The translations under genes were made by a program, and so were the position numbers. Positions 17,554 through 30,025 of a DNA stretch of 64,000 nucleotides are shown in pieces; the stretch's first letter is position 1, and every line of letters begins with the position of its first letter. The stretch spans positions 1,735,501-1,799,500 of the forward strand of contig NZ_CP046051.1 of the NCBI RefSeq assembly GCF_013315815.1. The letters run 5' to 3'. This DNA comes from Caproicibacterium lactatifermentans (lineage in GTDB: Bacteria > Bacillota > Clostridia > Oscillospirales > Acutalibacteraceae). The notes beneath the pieces were generated by a model, which ran no database searches, was not told the origin of the DNA, and saw nothing but the letters and a program-made list of their open reading frames with translations.

Positions 17554-18023
17554 CTCCCATTCGCCGTTTATTCCCCAAAGACGCAAAAAAGTCTTCTCCA
17601 CCTGCCGTCTGCGCACAAAAAGGCGCAGACATCCTGTTACAGATGAAAAAGACATTCATTCAAATTCATGCAGTCTTTGTCACAGAGGATCAAAGCAGAT
17701 TATAAAAAGGTTTCCGGACTTTCCACCGTTTTGCAGAGAAAACATTTCTTTTCGTGCAGTTCTTTTATAAAAGATACCGCCTGCATTCTGTACAGCTCCA
17801 AAGGATACCGCCAGAAAAAAGAAAAGAAAGCCAAGAGCCATGGAACAGTATAGTACACATTTGTAAAAATAGCAATCACTTTTTAGTCATTTTTACATAT
17901 GGTCTTGAAAAAGAATACTAGCTGCAAAAAGGTTTCGTGTTTCGGCAGAATATGGTACACTAAAAGGAAAGAGGAGGCAGATCCTTTATAGGGACCGTTT
18001 CCGAAAAACAGGAGGAACTAAAA
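17554..18023. other. gene-free divergent region between the pan operon and the YdcF-like gene
   Basis: On the pan side is a perfect 8-bp hairpin, GTCTGCGC/GCGCAGAC (17607-17614 with 17623-17630), and a smaller AAGAC/GTCTT hairpin (17578-17595), suggesting a structured leader for the pan operon. On the other side a TACACT -10-like hexamer (about 17954-17959) and AGGAGG precede the next gene. A 61-codon frame at 17668-17853 has no family resemblance and I do not call it. Confidence 0.45.
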
Positions 18024-19084
18024 ATGATTATGCTGGCCGCATGCTTCGGCGGAGTTGCCGCCGTCTTGCTAACCTTTTTTCTTGTCTGTTATCACCAGCA
18101 GCCAGGCTGAGAAACGGTTTCTTATTCGACCTTTTCTTAGACAGCACAGTGGTTGGGCTGTTACTTTGGATGCAGACCTCCCCGCAAAAAGCGGTGGCCG
18201 CCGTTGGCATTGTGCTTGCTCTCGGTCTGGCTCTATTGCTTCTGTTTGGCATTTCCATTGTATGTATTTATCTATTTACCAGTGCCATTCAAATGCTGCG
18301 CAAAGAACGGCACACCCTGCCCAATATGCTTTCCCTGCTTTTGATAATCGGTATTTTTGCGCAGATTATCGCCGGTGGTCTATTCGGGTGGAAAATCTAT
18401 CAGCAGACGATCCCTTCTATTTTGTTTTCGTTTGTCTTTATCGGTGAATTTTACTTACTGCTTACCATGATTAGCTTTCTGACCGTATTGGTCCTGCTGC
18501 ACGCCCACGCACCCCGATACAGAAAAGTGCGCTGTTTAATTGTTTTGGGGTGTGGTCTTCTGCATGGCAGCGATGTTTCCCCTATGCTTGCTGGCAGAAT
18601 TGACCGGGCCATCCGCTATTATCGGCGGGCAGAAAGAAAGGGATGCCAACCATTCGTGCTGCTTTCCGGCGGACAGGGAGCCGATGAAGCATTGCCGGAG
18701 GGCGAAGCCATGTACCGCTATGCACAGGCACACGGCATTCCGGAGGACCGTCTGCTGAAAGAAACGCAGTCCAAAAATACGGAGGAAAACCTGCGGTTTT
18801 CCCGGGAAGTACTGGAACAACGTACAGGCACCAGTGCCTCCAAGCTGCCCTGTCTGGTTATCAGCAACAATTATCACATTTATCGGGCGGTCTATTATGC
18901 CAAAAAAGCCGGTCTGAAAAAAGCACGCGGCCTTGGCTGCAAGACTGCACCGTACTATTTCCCAAATGCGGTTCTGCGTGAATATCTGGCGGTCATGGTC
19001 ATCAACCGCCGATTTAACATTGCCATTCTTATTTTCTCAGCTGCACTGCAGGCCCTTTTAATTATTCTTTCTGTTGTACACTAA
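18024..19084 (+). CDS. YdcF/SanA-like DUF218 membrane protein with apparent frameshift
   Basis: A polytopic membrane protein with a C-terminal DUF218 domain (LGCGLLHGS, LLSGGQGADE, SKNTEENLRFS, VISNNYH), found in envelope-related YdcF-like proteins. The best start is ATG 18024, preceded by GGAGG, but that frame stops at 18110 after 28 residues of a membrane helix. The frame that carries the rest is open from before 18041 and reads RLRNGFLFDLF immediately after the same point. One missing base near 18102-18105 would join them. This may be a real mutation or an assembly error. The rest (about 18104-19084) has several membrane helices and an intact domain. Confidence 0.72.
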
Positions 19085-19116
19085 TATTATTGTCCAGCCG
19101 ACGGTGTATCGGCCTT

Positions 19117-19623
19117 CTACTGCTCTGCCAGCGCGTTATCGTAGGCTGCCTTGGTGCGGCCGTCAAAGCAGACCATGGTTACCTTTTGTACACAGGCGGC
19201 TGTCTGCAAAAAAGCGGCGATTTCCCGCACCGCGATTTTTGCGGCACATTCCAGCGGAAAGTGGTAAACACCGGTGCTGATGGACGGAAACGCCACCGTG
19301 CGGCATTTCTTTTCTTCCGCAAGCTGCAGACAGCAGCGGTAGCAGGAGGCCAGCAGCTCCTCTTCCTCCGCTGTGCCGCCCTGCCAAATGGGACCGGGTG
19401 TGTGAATCACATACTTTGCGGGCAGGCGGTAACCCTTTGTCAGCTTTGCCTGTCCGGTCCGGCAGCCGTGCAGTGCCCGGCATTCCGTCAGCAGCTGCGG
19501 CCCGGCAGCCCGATGAATGGCACCGTCCACACCGCCGCCGCCCAGCAGTGTGGTATTCGCCGCGTTAACAATCGCATCCACTGCATAAGTAGTAATATCG
19601 CCCTGTTCAATCTGCAGGTTCAT
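19117..19623 (-). CDS. macrodomain protein (O-acetyl-ADP-ribose deacetylase-like)
   Basis: A 168-aa single macrodomain. [23 protein letters not shown] (ADP-ribose binding loop 1, shown in part), [15 protein letters not shown] and the loop 2 segment [12 protein letters not shown] are all intact; the Asn-rich loop with N21/N24 is typical of the YmdB/MacroD class. It should hydrolyse O-acetyl-ADP-ribose or remove ADP-ribose from proteins. It has no partner gene nearby. Confidence 0.9.
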   Translation of the reverse strand: MNLQIEQGDITTYAVDAIVNAANTTLLGGGGVDGAIHRAAGPQLLTECRALHGCRTGQAKLTKGYRLPAKYVIHTPGPIWQGGTAEEEELLASCYRCCLQLAEEKKCRTVAFPSISTGVYHFPLECAAKIAVREIAAFLQTAACVQKVTMVCFDGRTKAAYDNALAEQ

Positions 19624-19701
19624 AAAAATTCCTCCCGTTTATTTTTATAGTATGTGAATAAAATCATCCTACCGCTTTACCGAATAAAATACAAGGCAGT
19701 G

Positions 19702-19738
19702 AAAAAGACCGCCTGCACCAAATAGTGCAGACGGTCTT
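19702..19738. terminator. terminator of the V-ATPase operon
   Basis: A 14-bp stem with one mismatch, AAGACCGCCTGCAC (19705-19718) and GTGCAGACGGTCTT (19725-19738). On the minus strand it is followed by a T run, so it ends the V-ATPase operon. Confidence 0.85.
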
Positions 19739-19758
19739 AAAAATGGAGTGTTGTCCTA

Positions 19759-20427
19759 TTAAAGGGATGCCTGACGTTCTTTGTAATGATGTGTTTCTTC
19801 CAGCATCATATCTTTCACTTTCATCAGGCGGACCTGTGAACTGCGCTCGTTTTCGTCCAGTTTCATCGTAATATATTTGATGTCTGTTTCCATCCGTGGA
19901 ATCAGCACGTGCTCCAGTGCATTTACGCGCCGGCGTGTTTTCTCAATTTCTGAAGCCAGCAGCTGACAGGATTTTTCACTCTGGGCCAGTTTCAGCATAT
20001 CCGGCAGCAAATCCGCCAGCTTCTTAACGGCATCATCCAGGTCACTGGAAGTAAAGGCGTAGCCGTAGGAATAAATGTCATTGCTGTCTGAGGTGCGGGT
20101 ATGTGCCGTGTAAACCGGAATTTCAACACTCATCACGTTCCTGGTTGCAATGGACAGGGAAACTTCCTGTTTTGGTGCCATAAAAGCAACACGCACCGCT
20201 TCATCGGACATAGAGGAGCGCGCCAGCACAAGGTTCCGGTTTGCCTCCCGTATCCCCTGTTCCACTGTTTTCCGCAGTGCCATATTTTCACGCACCAAAT
20301 CCAGGAACTGCCGCATCAGTTCATCCCGTTTATCTTTCAGGAGCTTATGGCCGCGCAGCGCGGTGACAAGCTTCTTTTTCAGGCGCGTCAATTCCATTCG
20401 TGTAGGGTTAACATTGGTTGCCGGCAA
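19759..20427 (-). CDS. ntpD: V-type ATPase subunit D (central stalk)
   Basis: A 222-aa coiled-coil rotor subunit. It begins with TTG at 20427, with AGGGGG 8 nt upstream, and reads NVNPTRMELTRLKKKL, the highly conserved start of NtpD. Long N- and C-terminal helices form the shaft that turns inside the A3B3 head. It is the last gene of the operon, 55 nt downstream of the B subunit gene. Confidence 0.96.
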   Translation of the reverse strand: MPATNVNPTRMELTRLKKKLVTALRGHKLLKDKRDELMRQFLDLVRENMALRKTVEQGIREANRNLVLARSSMSDEAVRVAFMAPKQEVSLSIATRNVMSVEIPVYTAHTRTSDSNDIYSYGYAFTSSDLDDAVKKLADLLPDMLKLAQSEKSCQLLASEIEKTRRRVNALEHVLIPRMETDIKYITMKLDENERSSQVRLMKVKDMMLEETHHYKERQASL

Positions 20428-20482
20428 AGCGGTACCCCCTTTTTACAGCGGCTGTACCAGTTGTTTTTATAAAAGATACAGC

Positions 20483-21886
20483 TTATGCTTTTTCCTGCAG
20501 CTTGTTATCGGCAGGTTTTTCTTCATAATATTCGTCCAGATATTTGTCCTTAATCCGTTTCAGTTCGGAACGCGGCAGAATCCGCAACAGCTTCCAGCCG
20601 AGGTTCAGCGTTTCTTCAATACTGCGGTTGGTGCGGTATCCCTGCGAAATGTACTCTTCTTCAAATTCGTCCGCGAATTTGGCATACAGCTTATCCACAT
20701 CGGTCAGGGCCGCTTCACCCAGAATGGTCATCAGCTCTTTAGCGTCTTTGCCGCGGGCATATGCCGCAAACAGCTGGTTCATCAGGTCCGCGTGGTCTTC
20801 CCGCGTTTTCCCTTTGCCAATACCCTTATCCTTCAGGCGGGACAAAGACGGCAGCACATCAATCGGCGGCTGAACCCCCTTGCGGTACAGGTCACGGCTT
20901 AAAATAATCTGGCCCTCTGTAATGTATCCGGTCAGGTCAGGAATCGGGTGTGTTTTATCATCTTCCGGCATGGTCAAAATCGGTATCAGCGTAATGGAGC
21001 CTTTCTTGCCTTTTTGGCGGCCGGCACGTTCATACAAAGAAGCCAGGTCCGTATACATATAACCCGGATAGCCACGGCGGCCGGGAACTTCTTTTCGTGC
21101 CGCGGAAATCTCACGCAGGGCATCCGCGTAGTTGGTGATGTCCGTCATAATGACCAGCACGTGCATATCTTTTTGGAATGCCAGATATTCCGCGGCGGTC
21201 AGTGCCATCCGCGGTGTGGCGATTCGTTCGACTGCGGGGTCGTTTGCCAGATTGATGAACAGGACTGTACGGTCAATAGCGCCGGTTTCCTGAAAACTTT
21301 GAATAAAGAAATTTGCTTCCTCAAACGTAATGCCCATAGCAGCGAAGACAACGGCAAACGGTTCGCTGGTGCCAACGACCTTTGCCTGACGTGCAATCTG
21401 CGCGGCAAGCTGGGCGTGCGGCAGACCAGAAGCGGAAAAAATCGGCAGTTTCTGGCCACGGACCAGTGTGTTCAGGCCATCAATCGCGGAAACACCGGTT
21501 TGAATAAATTCCTGCGGATAGCTGCGGGCTGCGGGGTTCATCGGCAAACCGTTGATGTCACGGCGTTCTTCCGGAAGAATTTCTGGACCGTCGTCTATGG
21601 GGCGCCCCAATCCGTCAAACACACGGGAAAGGATGTCTTCCGACACACCCAGCTCCATGCTGCGGCCCAAAAAGCGCACCTTGCTGCTTTCCAGGTTAAT
21701 GCCGGTGGAAGCTTCAAACAGCTGCACCAAAGCGTTGCCGTCATCGATTTCCAGCACCTTGCAGCGGCGTTTTTCACCGTCCGCCAGCTCGATTTCGCCA
21801 AGCTCATTGTACGAAACACCTTCCACGCCGCGGACCAGCATCAGAGGACCGGCAACTTCTTGAATCGTTCTGTATTCTTTGGGCAT
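20483..21886 (-). CDS. ntpB: V-type ATPase subunit B
   Basis: Non-catalytic head subunit, 467 aa. It has a V-ATPase B N-terminal barrel ([12 protein letters not shown]), a nucleotide-binding core lacking a true P-loop ([12 protein letters not shown]), SISAIDGLN-like and the YPGYMYTDL segment. It assembles with subunit A as A3B3. Its start follows the A gene stop directly (21886/21887). Confidence 0.98.
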   Translation of the reverse strand: MPKEYRTIQEVAGPLMLVRGVEGVSYNELGEIELADGEKRRCKVLEIDDGNALVQLFEASTGINLESSKVRFLGRSMELGVSEDILSRVFDGLGRPIDDGPEILPEERRDINGLPMNPAARSYPQEFIQTGVSAIDGLNTLVRGQKLPIFSASGLPHAQLAAQIARQAKVVGTSEPFAVVFAAMGITFEEANFFIQSFQETGAIDRTVLFINLANDPAVERIATPRMALTAAEYLAFQKDMHVLVIMTDITNYADALREISAARKEVPGRRGYPGYMYTDLASLYERAGRQKGKKGSITLIPILTMPEDDKTHPIPDLTGYITEGQIILSRDLYRKGVQPPIDVLPSLSRLKDKGIGKGKTREDHADLMNQLFAAYARGKDAKELMTILGEAALTDVDKLYAKFADEFEEEYISQGYRTNRSIEETLNLGWKLLRILPRSELKRIKDKYLDEYYEEKPADNKLQEKA

Positions 21887-23662
21887 TTAAAAGTCCTCCT
21901 TTGCCGCCGTGATATCCCCAATTTCTATATGCAGTTCCCGCATGACCTGCCGGCTGGACGCGTCTGCCCCGTCCTCCGGTGTATACTTAAAGCGGCCGAT
22001 TTTTTCACGAACCGGCATGCTGACCAGCTTATCGACGGAAGCGCCCTGCTCCAATGCCTGCTTAGAAAGCTTATAGTAGGACAGAACCATCTGCATCATC
22101 AAATATTGTTTGTGCAGGGAAGCATACGTATCCACTTCGTGGAAAGCATTCTGCTGCAGATAATCTTCACGAATCGAGCGGGCGGCCTCCATTTTCAGGC
22201 GGTCAGGCGCGGAAAGGGCATCCATGCCAACCAGCTGCACCATTTCATTCAGTTCCGATTCATCGTGCAGCAGGCGCATGATGTCCCCGCGCATCTGCAT
22301 CCAGTCCTCTCCGGCGTTCTGATTAAACCAGTCCCCCAAAGAATCAAGATACAGCGAGTAGCTAGTCAGCCAGTTGATAGCCGGAAAATGCCGCTTATAG
22401 GCAAGGTTTGCGTCCAAGCTCCAGAAAACTTTGACGATACGCAGGGTAGCCTGTGTAACCGGTTCGGAAATATCGCCGCCAGCCGGCGACACAGCGCCGA
22501 TAACGGACAGCGTGCCCTCACGGTCGCCGCTGCCCAGTGTAATCACACGGCCTGCACGTTCGTAAAACTGTGCCAGACGGGAGGACAGATACGCCGGGTA
22601 TCCTTCTTCGCCCGGCATCTCTTCCAAACGTCCGCTCATCTCACGCAGTGCCTCTGCCCAGCGGGAGGTGGAATCTGCCATCAGTGCAACAGAATAACCC
22701 ATATCCCGAAAATATTCCGCTATGGTAATACCGGTATAAATGGAAGCCTCACGTGCGGCAACCGGCATATCAGAGGTATTCGCAATCAATACTGTGCGTT
22801 CCATCAGGGAATATCCGGTCTTTGGGTCCTTTAGTTCCGGAAACTCGTTCAGAACATCTGTCATTTCGTTGCCGCGTTCTCCGCAGCCGATATAGACAAC
22901 GATGTCGGCATCTGCCCACTTGGCCAGCTGATGCTGCACCACTGTTTTACCGGAACCAAAAGGTCCCGGAACTGCCGCCACACCGCCCTTTGCAATGGGG
23001 AATAGCGTGTCAATAATGCGCTGTCCGGTCACCAACGGGCGGTTCGGCGACAGCTTTTTCTGATAAGGACGGCCGCGGCGGACCGGCCATTTCTGCATCA
23101 GTGTAATTGGTTTATCACTGCCATCCGCCTGTGTCAGTACGGCCACGGTATCCGTCACACGGTAGTCGCCCTCTGTTATCTCCTTTAGTGTACCGGAAAC
23201 ACCCGGCGGAAGCATGATTTTCTGCATGACAATACGCGTTTCCTGTACATGGCCAATGATATCGCCGGAAGACACCCGGTCCCCCGCCTTTTTGTCCGGG
23301 ACAAAGTGCCACACATGGTCACGCTTTAAGGAGGGCACATCTACCCCTCTGTGCAGAAGGTTGCTGCCCGTTACCTTCATAATATCATCCAGCGGGCGCT
23401 GAATGCCGTCATAAATGCTGCCAATCAGCCCGGGACCAAGTTCCACGCTCATCGGTGCACCTGTCGATACAACCGGTGTCCCCGGTGCCAGACCGGAAGT
23501 TTCCTCATATACCTGAATGGACGCTTCGTCCCCGCGAATCTCTATAATTTCGCCGATTAGCTTTTGGTCACTGACATGCACCACATCAAACATGTTTGCG
23601 TCGCGCATACCCCTAGCGACGACCAAAGGCCCGGCAACTTTTTTAATCGTACCTTCACTCAT
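21887..23662 (-). CDS. ntpA: V-type ATPase catalytic subunit A
   Basis: Catalytic subunit, 591 aa, from ATG 23662 ([14 protein letters not shown]), with AAAGGA about 10 nt upstream; the frame to 23719 is not needed. The Walker A loop GPFGSGKTV, the V-type insertion (non-homologous region, about 115-195) and the [13 protein letters not shown] segment are intact. It hydrolyses or makes ATP coupled to ion flow through the membrane rotor. Confidence 0.98.
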   Translation of the reverse strand: MSEGTIKKVAGPLVVARGMRDANMFDVVHVSDQKLIGEIIEIRGDEASIQVYEETSGLAPGTPVVSTGAPMSVELGPGLIGSIYDGIQRPLDDIMKVTGSNLLHRGVDVPSLKRDHVWHFVPDKKAGDRVSSGDIIGHVQETRIVMQKIMLPPGVSGTLKEITEGDYRVTDTVAVLTQADGSDKPITLMQKWPVRRGRPYQKKLSPNRPLVTGQRIIDTLFPIAKGGVAAVPGPFGSGKTVVQHQLAKWADADIVVYIGCGERGNEMTDVLNEFPELKDPKTGYSLMERTVLIANTSDMPVAAREASIYTGITIAEYFRDMGYSVALMADSTSRWAEALREMSGRLEEMPGEEGYPAYLSSRLAQFYERAGRVITLGSGDREGTLSVIGAVSPAGGDISEPVTQATLRIVKVFWSLDANLAYKRHFPAINWLTSYSLYLDSLGDWFNQNAGEDWMQMRGDIMRLLHDESELNEMVQLVGMDALSAPDRLKMEAARSIREDYLQQNAFHEVDTYASLHKQYLMMQMVLSYYKLSKQALEQGASVDKLVSMPVREKIGRFKYTPEDGADASSRQVMRELHIEIGDITAAKEDF

Positions 23663-23751
23663 TGAACAGCTGTCCTTTCTTTCCGCAGGATGCAGTCTTT
23701 CGCCTTCTGAAAAGAACACCGCGGATTGTTGGCTTTTGTATGTTCTGTGTG

Positions 23752-24078
23752 CTACTTCTCCTGAAACAGGATATCCGAACCGACTGCCTGTTCCACCGAT
23801 TTTTTCACGGCGGCAAGGCCCTCGCCTGTATTGCCGAAAATTCCGGGAATCAGAATAATGGCTGGTTTCGGCATGCTTTTATAGTACGCAATCTCGCGTG
23901 TCATCTGCGCTGCCAGTGCTTCTGTCACATAAATAACCGCATAGTTCTCACCGGCCAGCTTCCGCAGCGTTTTTGCCGCCTGCTCACTTTCCTGCACGGT
24001 AAAGCGAAAAGTGTCCAGCCCCAACGCGCCAAATCCGTAAATGCTGTCCCAGTCACCCATGACCGCCACTTTATACAT
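23752..24078 (-). CDS. ntpF: V-type ATPase subunit F
   Basis: A 108-aa central-stalk subunit with the Rossmann-like N-terminus [20 protein letters not shown], the GDWDS form being typical of NtpF. It overlaps the C subunit gene by 8 nt and lies between C and A as in other bacterial V-ATPase operons. Confidence 0.95.
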   Translation of the reverse strand: MYKVAVMGDWDSIYGFGALGLDTFRFTVQESEQAAKTLRKLAGENYAVIYVTEALAAQMTREIAYYKSMPKPAIILIPGIFGNTGEGLAAVKKSVEQAVGSDILFQEK

Positions 24079-25030
24079 ACGTTTCTCTCACCCTTTCCCG
24101 AATAGATGCTTCCGAAAGGTCGTTGCGCTTTCCGGAAAGGATGATGCGCACCGTCTTAATCTCGCTTTCCCGCGCAAGAATATAGGCTGCCAGCGGACCT
24201 ATGCCAAAGGGATTGTGCAGCTGCGGATGAATGCGGTGAATCAGCAGGTTGTCACACCAGCGCTCAAAAGCCGCCGCGGAAACTTTCAGCTCCGGGACCG
24301 CTTCCGCGTAGGGCGTCTTTTCCAGATAGCTGCAGATGGCACTGAACCCTGTTAGGGCAGCATCCGTCAAAGCAACGATATCCAACGTGTCACAGGATGC
24401 CAGCGACCGTTCCAAAAAGGCGCGGTCTTTTCCGGTTTTCTGTGCACGGACAGCGGTCTTTATATCCGCCGTAACCACTACCAGTTCTCCATACAGAGCC
24501 AGCAGCTCCTCTTTGGAATCTTTGCCTGCCTGCTCGATTGCCTCCAAGGCAGCTTTATCAATGATGCAGTCACACAGCTGGCCGTCACGTGTATGAAGCA
24601 ATGTGTTCATTGCTTTTTCCGCCACAACGCGCATCCTCTCCGGCAGCAGGGAAAAGTTCCGTCCCTCCACCGCTTTTTGTATCCGCGTATACGGGACGGT
24701 TCCCTGCTGCATATAAATGCCCGGATGCTTTCCCGCTGTACAGGCCTCTTTAACGGCTGCCTTCAAATTATGATAATCATTTTGGTACAGGAATACATCA
24801 AATACGGACATATCCCCCACCAGCTCAGCAATCAGGTCCCACGTTTTCTGGTGCTCCTGTGTCAGCACTTCTTCCGCGCTGCCGCTGCCCCAGCCGCGCT
24901 CCTGCAGCAGGCGCAGACACTGTGCCTCGTCCGGCGCGGCCAGCAGCTGTTCCAGAAAGGAGGCATTCAGCAGCTGCATCTCTTTGGTGCGAATGCGCGC
25001 AACTGCATAGATATAGCTGTTTTCAGACAT
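24071..25030 (-). CDS. ntpC: V-type ATPase subunit C (d-type)
   Basis: A 319-aa subunit that links the central stalk to the membrane ring (V0 d/NtpC). It starts with the conserved YIYAVARIRTKEMQLL pattern and has the Y-x-N-D-YHNLK segment. It is mostly helical and without membrane spans. Placed between E and F. Confidence 0.94.
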   Translation of the reverse strand: MSENSYIYAVARIRTKEMQLLNASFLEQLLAAPDEAQCLRLLQERGWGSGSAEEVLTQEHQKTWDLIAELVGDMSVFDVFLYQNDYHNLKAAVKEACTAGKHPGIYMQQGTVPYTRIQKAVEGRNFSLLPERMRVVAEKAMNTLLHTRDGQLCDCIIDKAALEAIEQAGKDSKEELLALYGELVVVTADIKTAVRAQKTGKDRAFLERSLASCDTLDIVALTDAALTGFSAICSYLEKTPYAEAVPELKVSAAAFERWCDNLLIHRIHPQLHNPFGIGPLAAYILARESEIKTVRIILSGKRNDLSEASIRERVRETYV

Positions 25031-25066
25031 CGCCGGTTCCTCCTTTTCTTCTAGTGTTCTCCGCTG

Positions 25067-25657
25067 TCATGAAAACAGAACGCTCCGTACTTTATCCTGC
25101 AGTTCCTCGTGCCTTGCTGCAAGGACTGCCTCAAAGGAGCCATTCTCTTCAATTCCATTGTAAGAAAGCAGGAACCCGTTTTTCATTTTGACTGGCTGCT
25201 GTGAAACCGTCAGACTAGCGCCCTGCGGCAGTGCTGCATTCAGTGTTTCTTCAAATTTTTCCGGCAGGCGGTCCAAATCTTTCTGGCTGAAGCAAATCTC
25301 GCCCTTGCCCGTGTGTGCAGCTTTGGCAGCCATTTTTACAATGACAGTAAAATACTGTTCTGATGGCAGTGTATCGGCGGTTTGCAGTGCTTTTTCCAAC
25401 ACTGCAGAAATCAGCTGCTGTTTACAGGCAAGTAAAGCCTGCCGCCGCCGCAGCTGTGCGGCGGATTTTGACCTAGCCCGGCTGTCCACCGTTTTCTCTT
25501 CGGTTTCCCTCCAGTATTTCCGCCGAATCTGTTCTGCCTTGGCATCGGCTTCCCTCATAATCGCGTCCGCCTGTTTCTGCGCTTCGTCCAGCATTTTGGA
25601 AATTCCCCTGCTGGACTGCTGTTGAATATCTTCTAAAATTTTCTCTAAACCAGTCAT
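25067..25657 (-). CDS. ntpE: V-type ATPase subunit E (peripheral stalk)
   Basis: A 196-aa protein with a long charged N-terminal helix (AQKQADAIMREADAKAEQIRR) and a globular C-terminal half that caps the head. It pairs with subunit G as a peripheral stalk. It lies between the K and C genes. Confidence 0.93.
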   Translation of the reverse strand: MTGLEKILEDIQQQSSRGISKMLDEAQKQADAIMREADAKAEQIRRKYWRETEEKTVDSRARSKSAAQLRRRQALLACKQQLISAVLEKALQTADTLPSEQYFTVIVKMAAKAAHTGKGEICFSQKDLDRLPEKFEETLNAALPQGASLTVSQQPVKMKNGFLLSYNGIEENGSFEAVLAARHEELQDKVRSVLFS

Positions 25658-25727
25658 GACTCATACCCATTCTGCAAAAGTTATATTGCGTTTTATAAGG
25701 TGTACGGGATGATATTCTGCTGTGTTT

Positions 25728-28228
<2,501 letters not shown>

Positions 28229-28262
28229 AAGTGCATCACTCCTCTTCTTGGGGCAGTTTCTC

Positions 28263-28574
28263 TCAGTCGGCCAGCATACTTAGGACCGTCTGAACCGCCT
28301 GCTTCTCTTTATCCTTTGCTGCCAGCCGCAGAGCGGCGGTTTGTTTTTCTGTTTCCTTCATCTGTTCCTGCAGCATGCCTGCCTCCTGCGTCTTCAGGAT
28401 TTGCAGTGTCTGTGCCTCCTTGGCTTTTTCCGACTGCTCTGTGCTTTTCAGCAGGTCTGCCGCATTTTTCTTTGCCTGCAGGACAATCTGTTCTGCCTTT
28501 GTTTTTGCATCCTTTTCCGCCTGCTCCGCCTGCATCTCAACGTTTCGTATGGCATCGATTGTTTCTTTCGCCAA
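28263..28574 (-). CDS. ntpG: V-type ATPase subunit G/H (peripheral stalk)
   Basis: A 103-aa nearly all-helical Lys/Glu/Ala/Gln-rich protein (AEQAEKDAKTKAEQIVLQAK), the usual first gene of bacterial V-ATPase operons. It pairs with subunit E. Sequence alone is low in complexity, and the call rests partly on its position just ahead of subunit I. Confidence 0.85.
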   Translation of the reverse strand: MAKETIDAIRNVEMQAEQAEKDAKTKAEQIVLQAKKNAADLLKSTEQSEKAKEAQTLQILKTQEAGMLQEQMKETEKQTAALRLAAKDKEKQAVQTVLSMLAD

Positions 28575-28647
28575 AAATAATCACGCCCCATCCCTGTAAA
28601 ACTTTTATGAAAAATGTTGGTAAGTTCTTCATATCAGACCATTTATA

Positions 28648-28656
28648 ATTATAGCA
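28648..28656 (-). promoter_or_regulatory. extended -10 promoter of the V-ATPase operon
   Basis: The minus strand reads TGC-TATAAT (28656-28648), an extended -10 element about 75 nt ahead of ntpG. A TTTAAA hexamer 16 nt upstream is only a weak -35. The remainder of the 28575-28874 gap is AT-rich with no gene. Confidence 0.5.
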
Positions 28657-28874
28657 CAATATTTTAATATTTAAAGCGCCGGTTTTAAAGAAAACGACGG
28701 ACTTTAGTTGTTTATCAGAACTATTGTCGTAAAATGAAAAGCGATTCCCATTTTTCGTATATTGTTCCAAAACGGTTCTTTCCATTTTGTTAATTCTGTA
28801 CTATCATTAAGAAGAAAGTTAAAAATTCTAAAACTTATCAGCAATCAACGAACCACCTTGAAAGGAAGGCTCTT

Positions 28875-29288
28875 ATGTGCAGTGTTTCCGCAGCAATTCT
28901 TTATCAACACCAAAAGCTTCTAATCAGCCAGCGAAAGGCCGGCGACTCCTGCCCACTGCTCTGGGAATTTCCCGGTGGAAAGCAGGAATCAAACGAAACG
29001 GCTGAAAGGTGCGTAGTTCGGGAATGCCGCGAAGAACTCGGCATTGTTGTCAAGCCTCTCTCTGTCTGCTACCGGACTGTTTACGCATATCCTGACCGCA
29101 CCGTTCGCCTTATTTTCTTCTTTGTAAAAAAGGTATGCGGCAAGGAACAGACGTATGTCCATAATAAGTTGCTGTGGGTACCGCCGGATAAGCTGAAGCA
29201 ATATTCGTTTTGTCCTGCAAATCATGAACTGATTTACAAGTTGTCCCACACATCATTGGACATATTCGAGAAAATTTTTGGTGACTGA
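28875..29288 (+). CDS. MutT-like Nudix hydrolase
   Basis: A 137-aa Nudix protein with a perfect Nudix box in 35-57 (G-x5-E-x7-RECREELGI), and MCSVSAAI at the start as in 8-oxo-dGTP diphosphatases. It probably removes oxidised dNTPs. AAAGGAAGG lies upstream. The next gene, dCTP deaminase, also acts in nucleotide pools. Confidence 0.88.
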   Translation: MCSVSAAILYQHQKLLISQRKAGDSCPLLWEFPGGKQESNETAERCVVRECREELGIVVKPLSVCYRTVYAYPDRTVRLIFFFVKKVCGKEQTYVHNKLLWVPPDKLKQYSFCPANHELIYKLSHTSLDIFEKIFGD

Positions 29289-29361
29289 TTGATTACACAT
29301 TTACAAATAGGTTTAAAATCCTGTATAATAAGAACTGAGAAAAGTGAAAAAGAGGGGTATA

Positions 29362-29904
29362 ATGATACTTTCTGACAGAAGCATACGGCGGCTGTTGAAG
29401 GACAACGCCTTAAAGATATCACCGCTGGAAAAGGAACAGGTGCAGCCCGCGAGTGTGGATATTCGGCTTGGCAATACTTTTACGGTTGTAGAAGACGTAA
29501 GTGAGCCAATCGTGCAGATGACCAAAGCCGTTTCGTACAAAACAATCCAAGCGGACCGATATATTCTTCTCCCTGGTCAGTTTGTGCTGGCTACCACATT
29601 AGAATACATTTGCCTGCCAAATAATTTGACCGCTTTTGTAGAAGGGCGCAGTTCTATTGGGCGACTGGGACTTTTCATTCAGAATGCCGGTTGGGTAGAC
29701 CCCGGATTTAAAGGAGAAATCACGCTGGAGCTGTTCAATGCCAACAAATGCGCGATTGAGCTGCAAAGCGGCCGCCGCATCGGCCAGCTGGTACTGGAGC
29801 AACTGGATAATGAGGCCGAGCACCCTTATCACGGAAAATATCAAGGACAGCGCGGAGCAACCGGTTCCAAAATTTATCTGGATAATGAAGTTCCCTCAAA
29901 ATAA
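29362..29904 (+). CDS. dcd: dCTP deaminase
   Basis: A 180-aa trimeric enzyme making dUTP (or dUMP if bifunctional) from dCTP. It has PASVDIRLG, the EGRSSIGRLGLF substrate loop, and DPGFKGEITLEL with the catalytic Glu. The ATG at 29362 is preceded by AGAGGGG; the GTG at 29344 is an upstream alternative. It cannot be told by eye whether it also has dUTPase activity. Confidence 0.93.
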   Translation: MILSDRSIRRLLKDNALKISPLEKEQVQPASVDIRLGNTFTVVEDVSEPIVQMTKAVSYKTIQADRYILLPGQFVLATTLEYICLPNNLTAFVEGRSSIGRLGLFIQNAGWVDPGFKGEITLELFNANKCAIELQSGRRIGQLVLEQLDNEAEHPYHGKYQGQRGATGSKIYLDNEVPSK

Positions 29905-29908
29905 AAAA

Positions 29909-29943
29909 GGCAGGTCCTATTTTTTAGGGCCTACCCTTTTTAT
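29909..29943 (+). terminator. terminator after dcd
   Basis: Stem GGCAGGTCCT/AGGGCCTACC with wobble pairs, then a T run (29936-29941). Confidence 0.7.
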
Positions 29944-29956
29944 TTTACAGGAACAT

Positions 29957-30000
29957 ACAAAAAGGCTGCCGACGGCATCACTGCTGCCGACGGCCTTCCT
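29957..30000 (-). terminator. terminator of the lactate-oxidation operon
   Basis: On the minus strand an imperfect hairpin made from two copies of GCCGTCGGCAGC, with outer AAGGC/GCCTT pairs, precedes a short T run just after the acyl-CoA dehydrogenase stop. Confidence 0.5.
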
Positions 30001-30025
30001 TTATGCAACTTTCAGGGAATGAATC

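Noticed and set aside
17668..17853. 61-codon frame in the gap before the YdcF-like gene
   Set aside because: No ribosome site, no family resemblance, codon use unlike neighbours.
20948..22834. 628-codon plus-strand open frame
   Set aside because: Antisense to V-ATPase subunits A and B, both unmistakable; composition is Gln/His/Arg-rich without any family.
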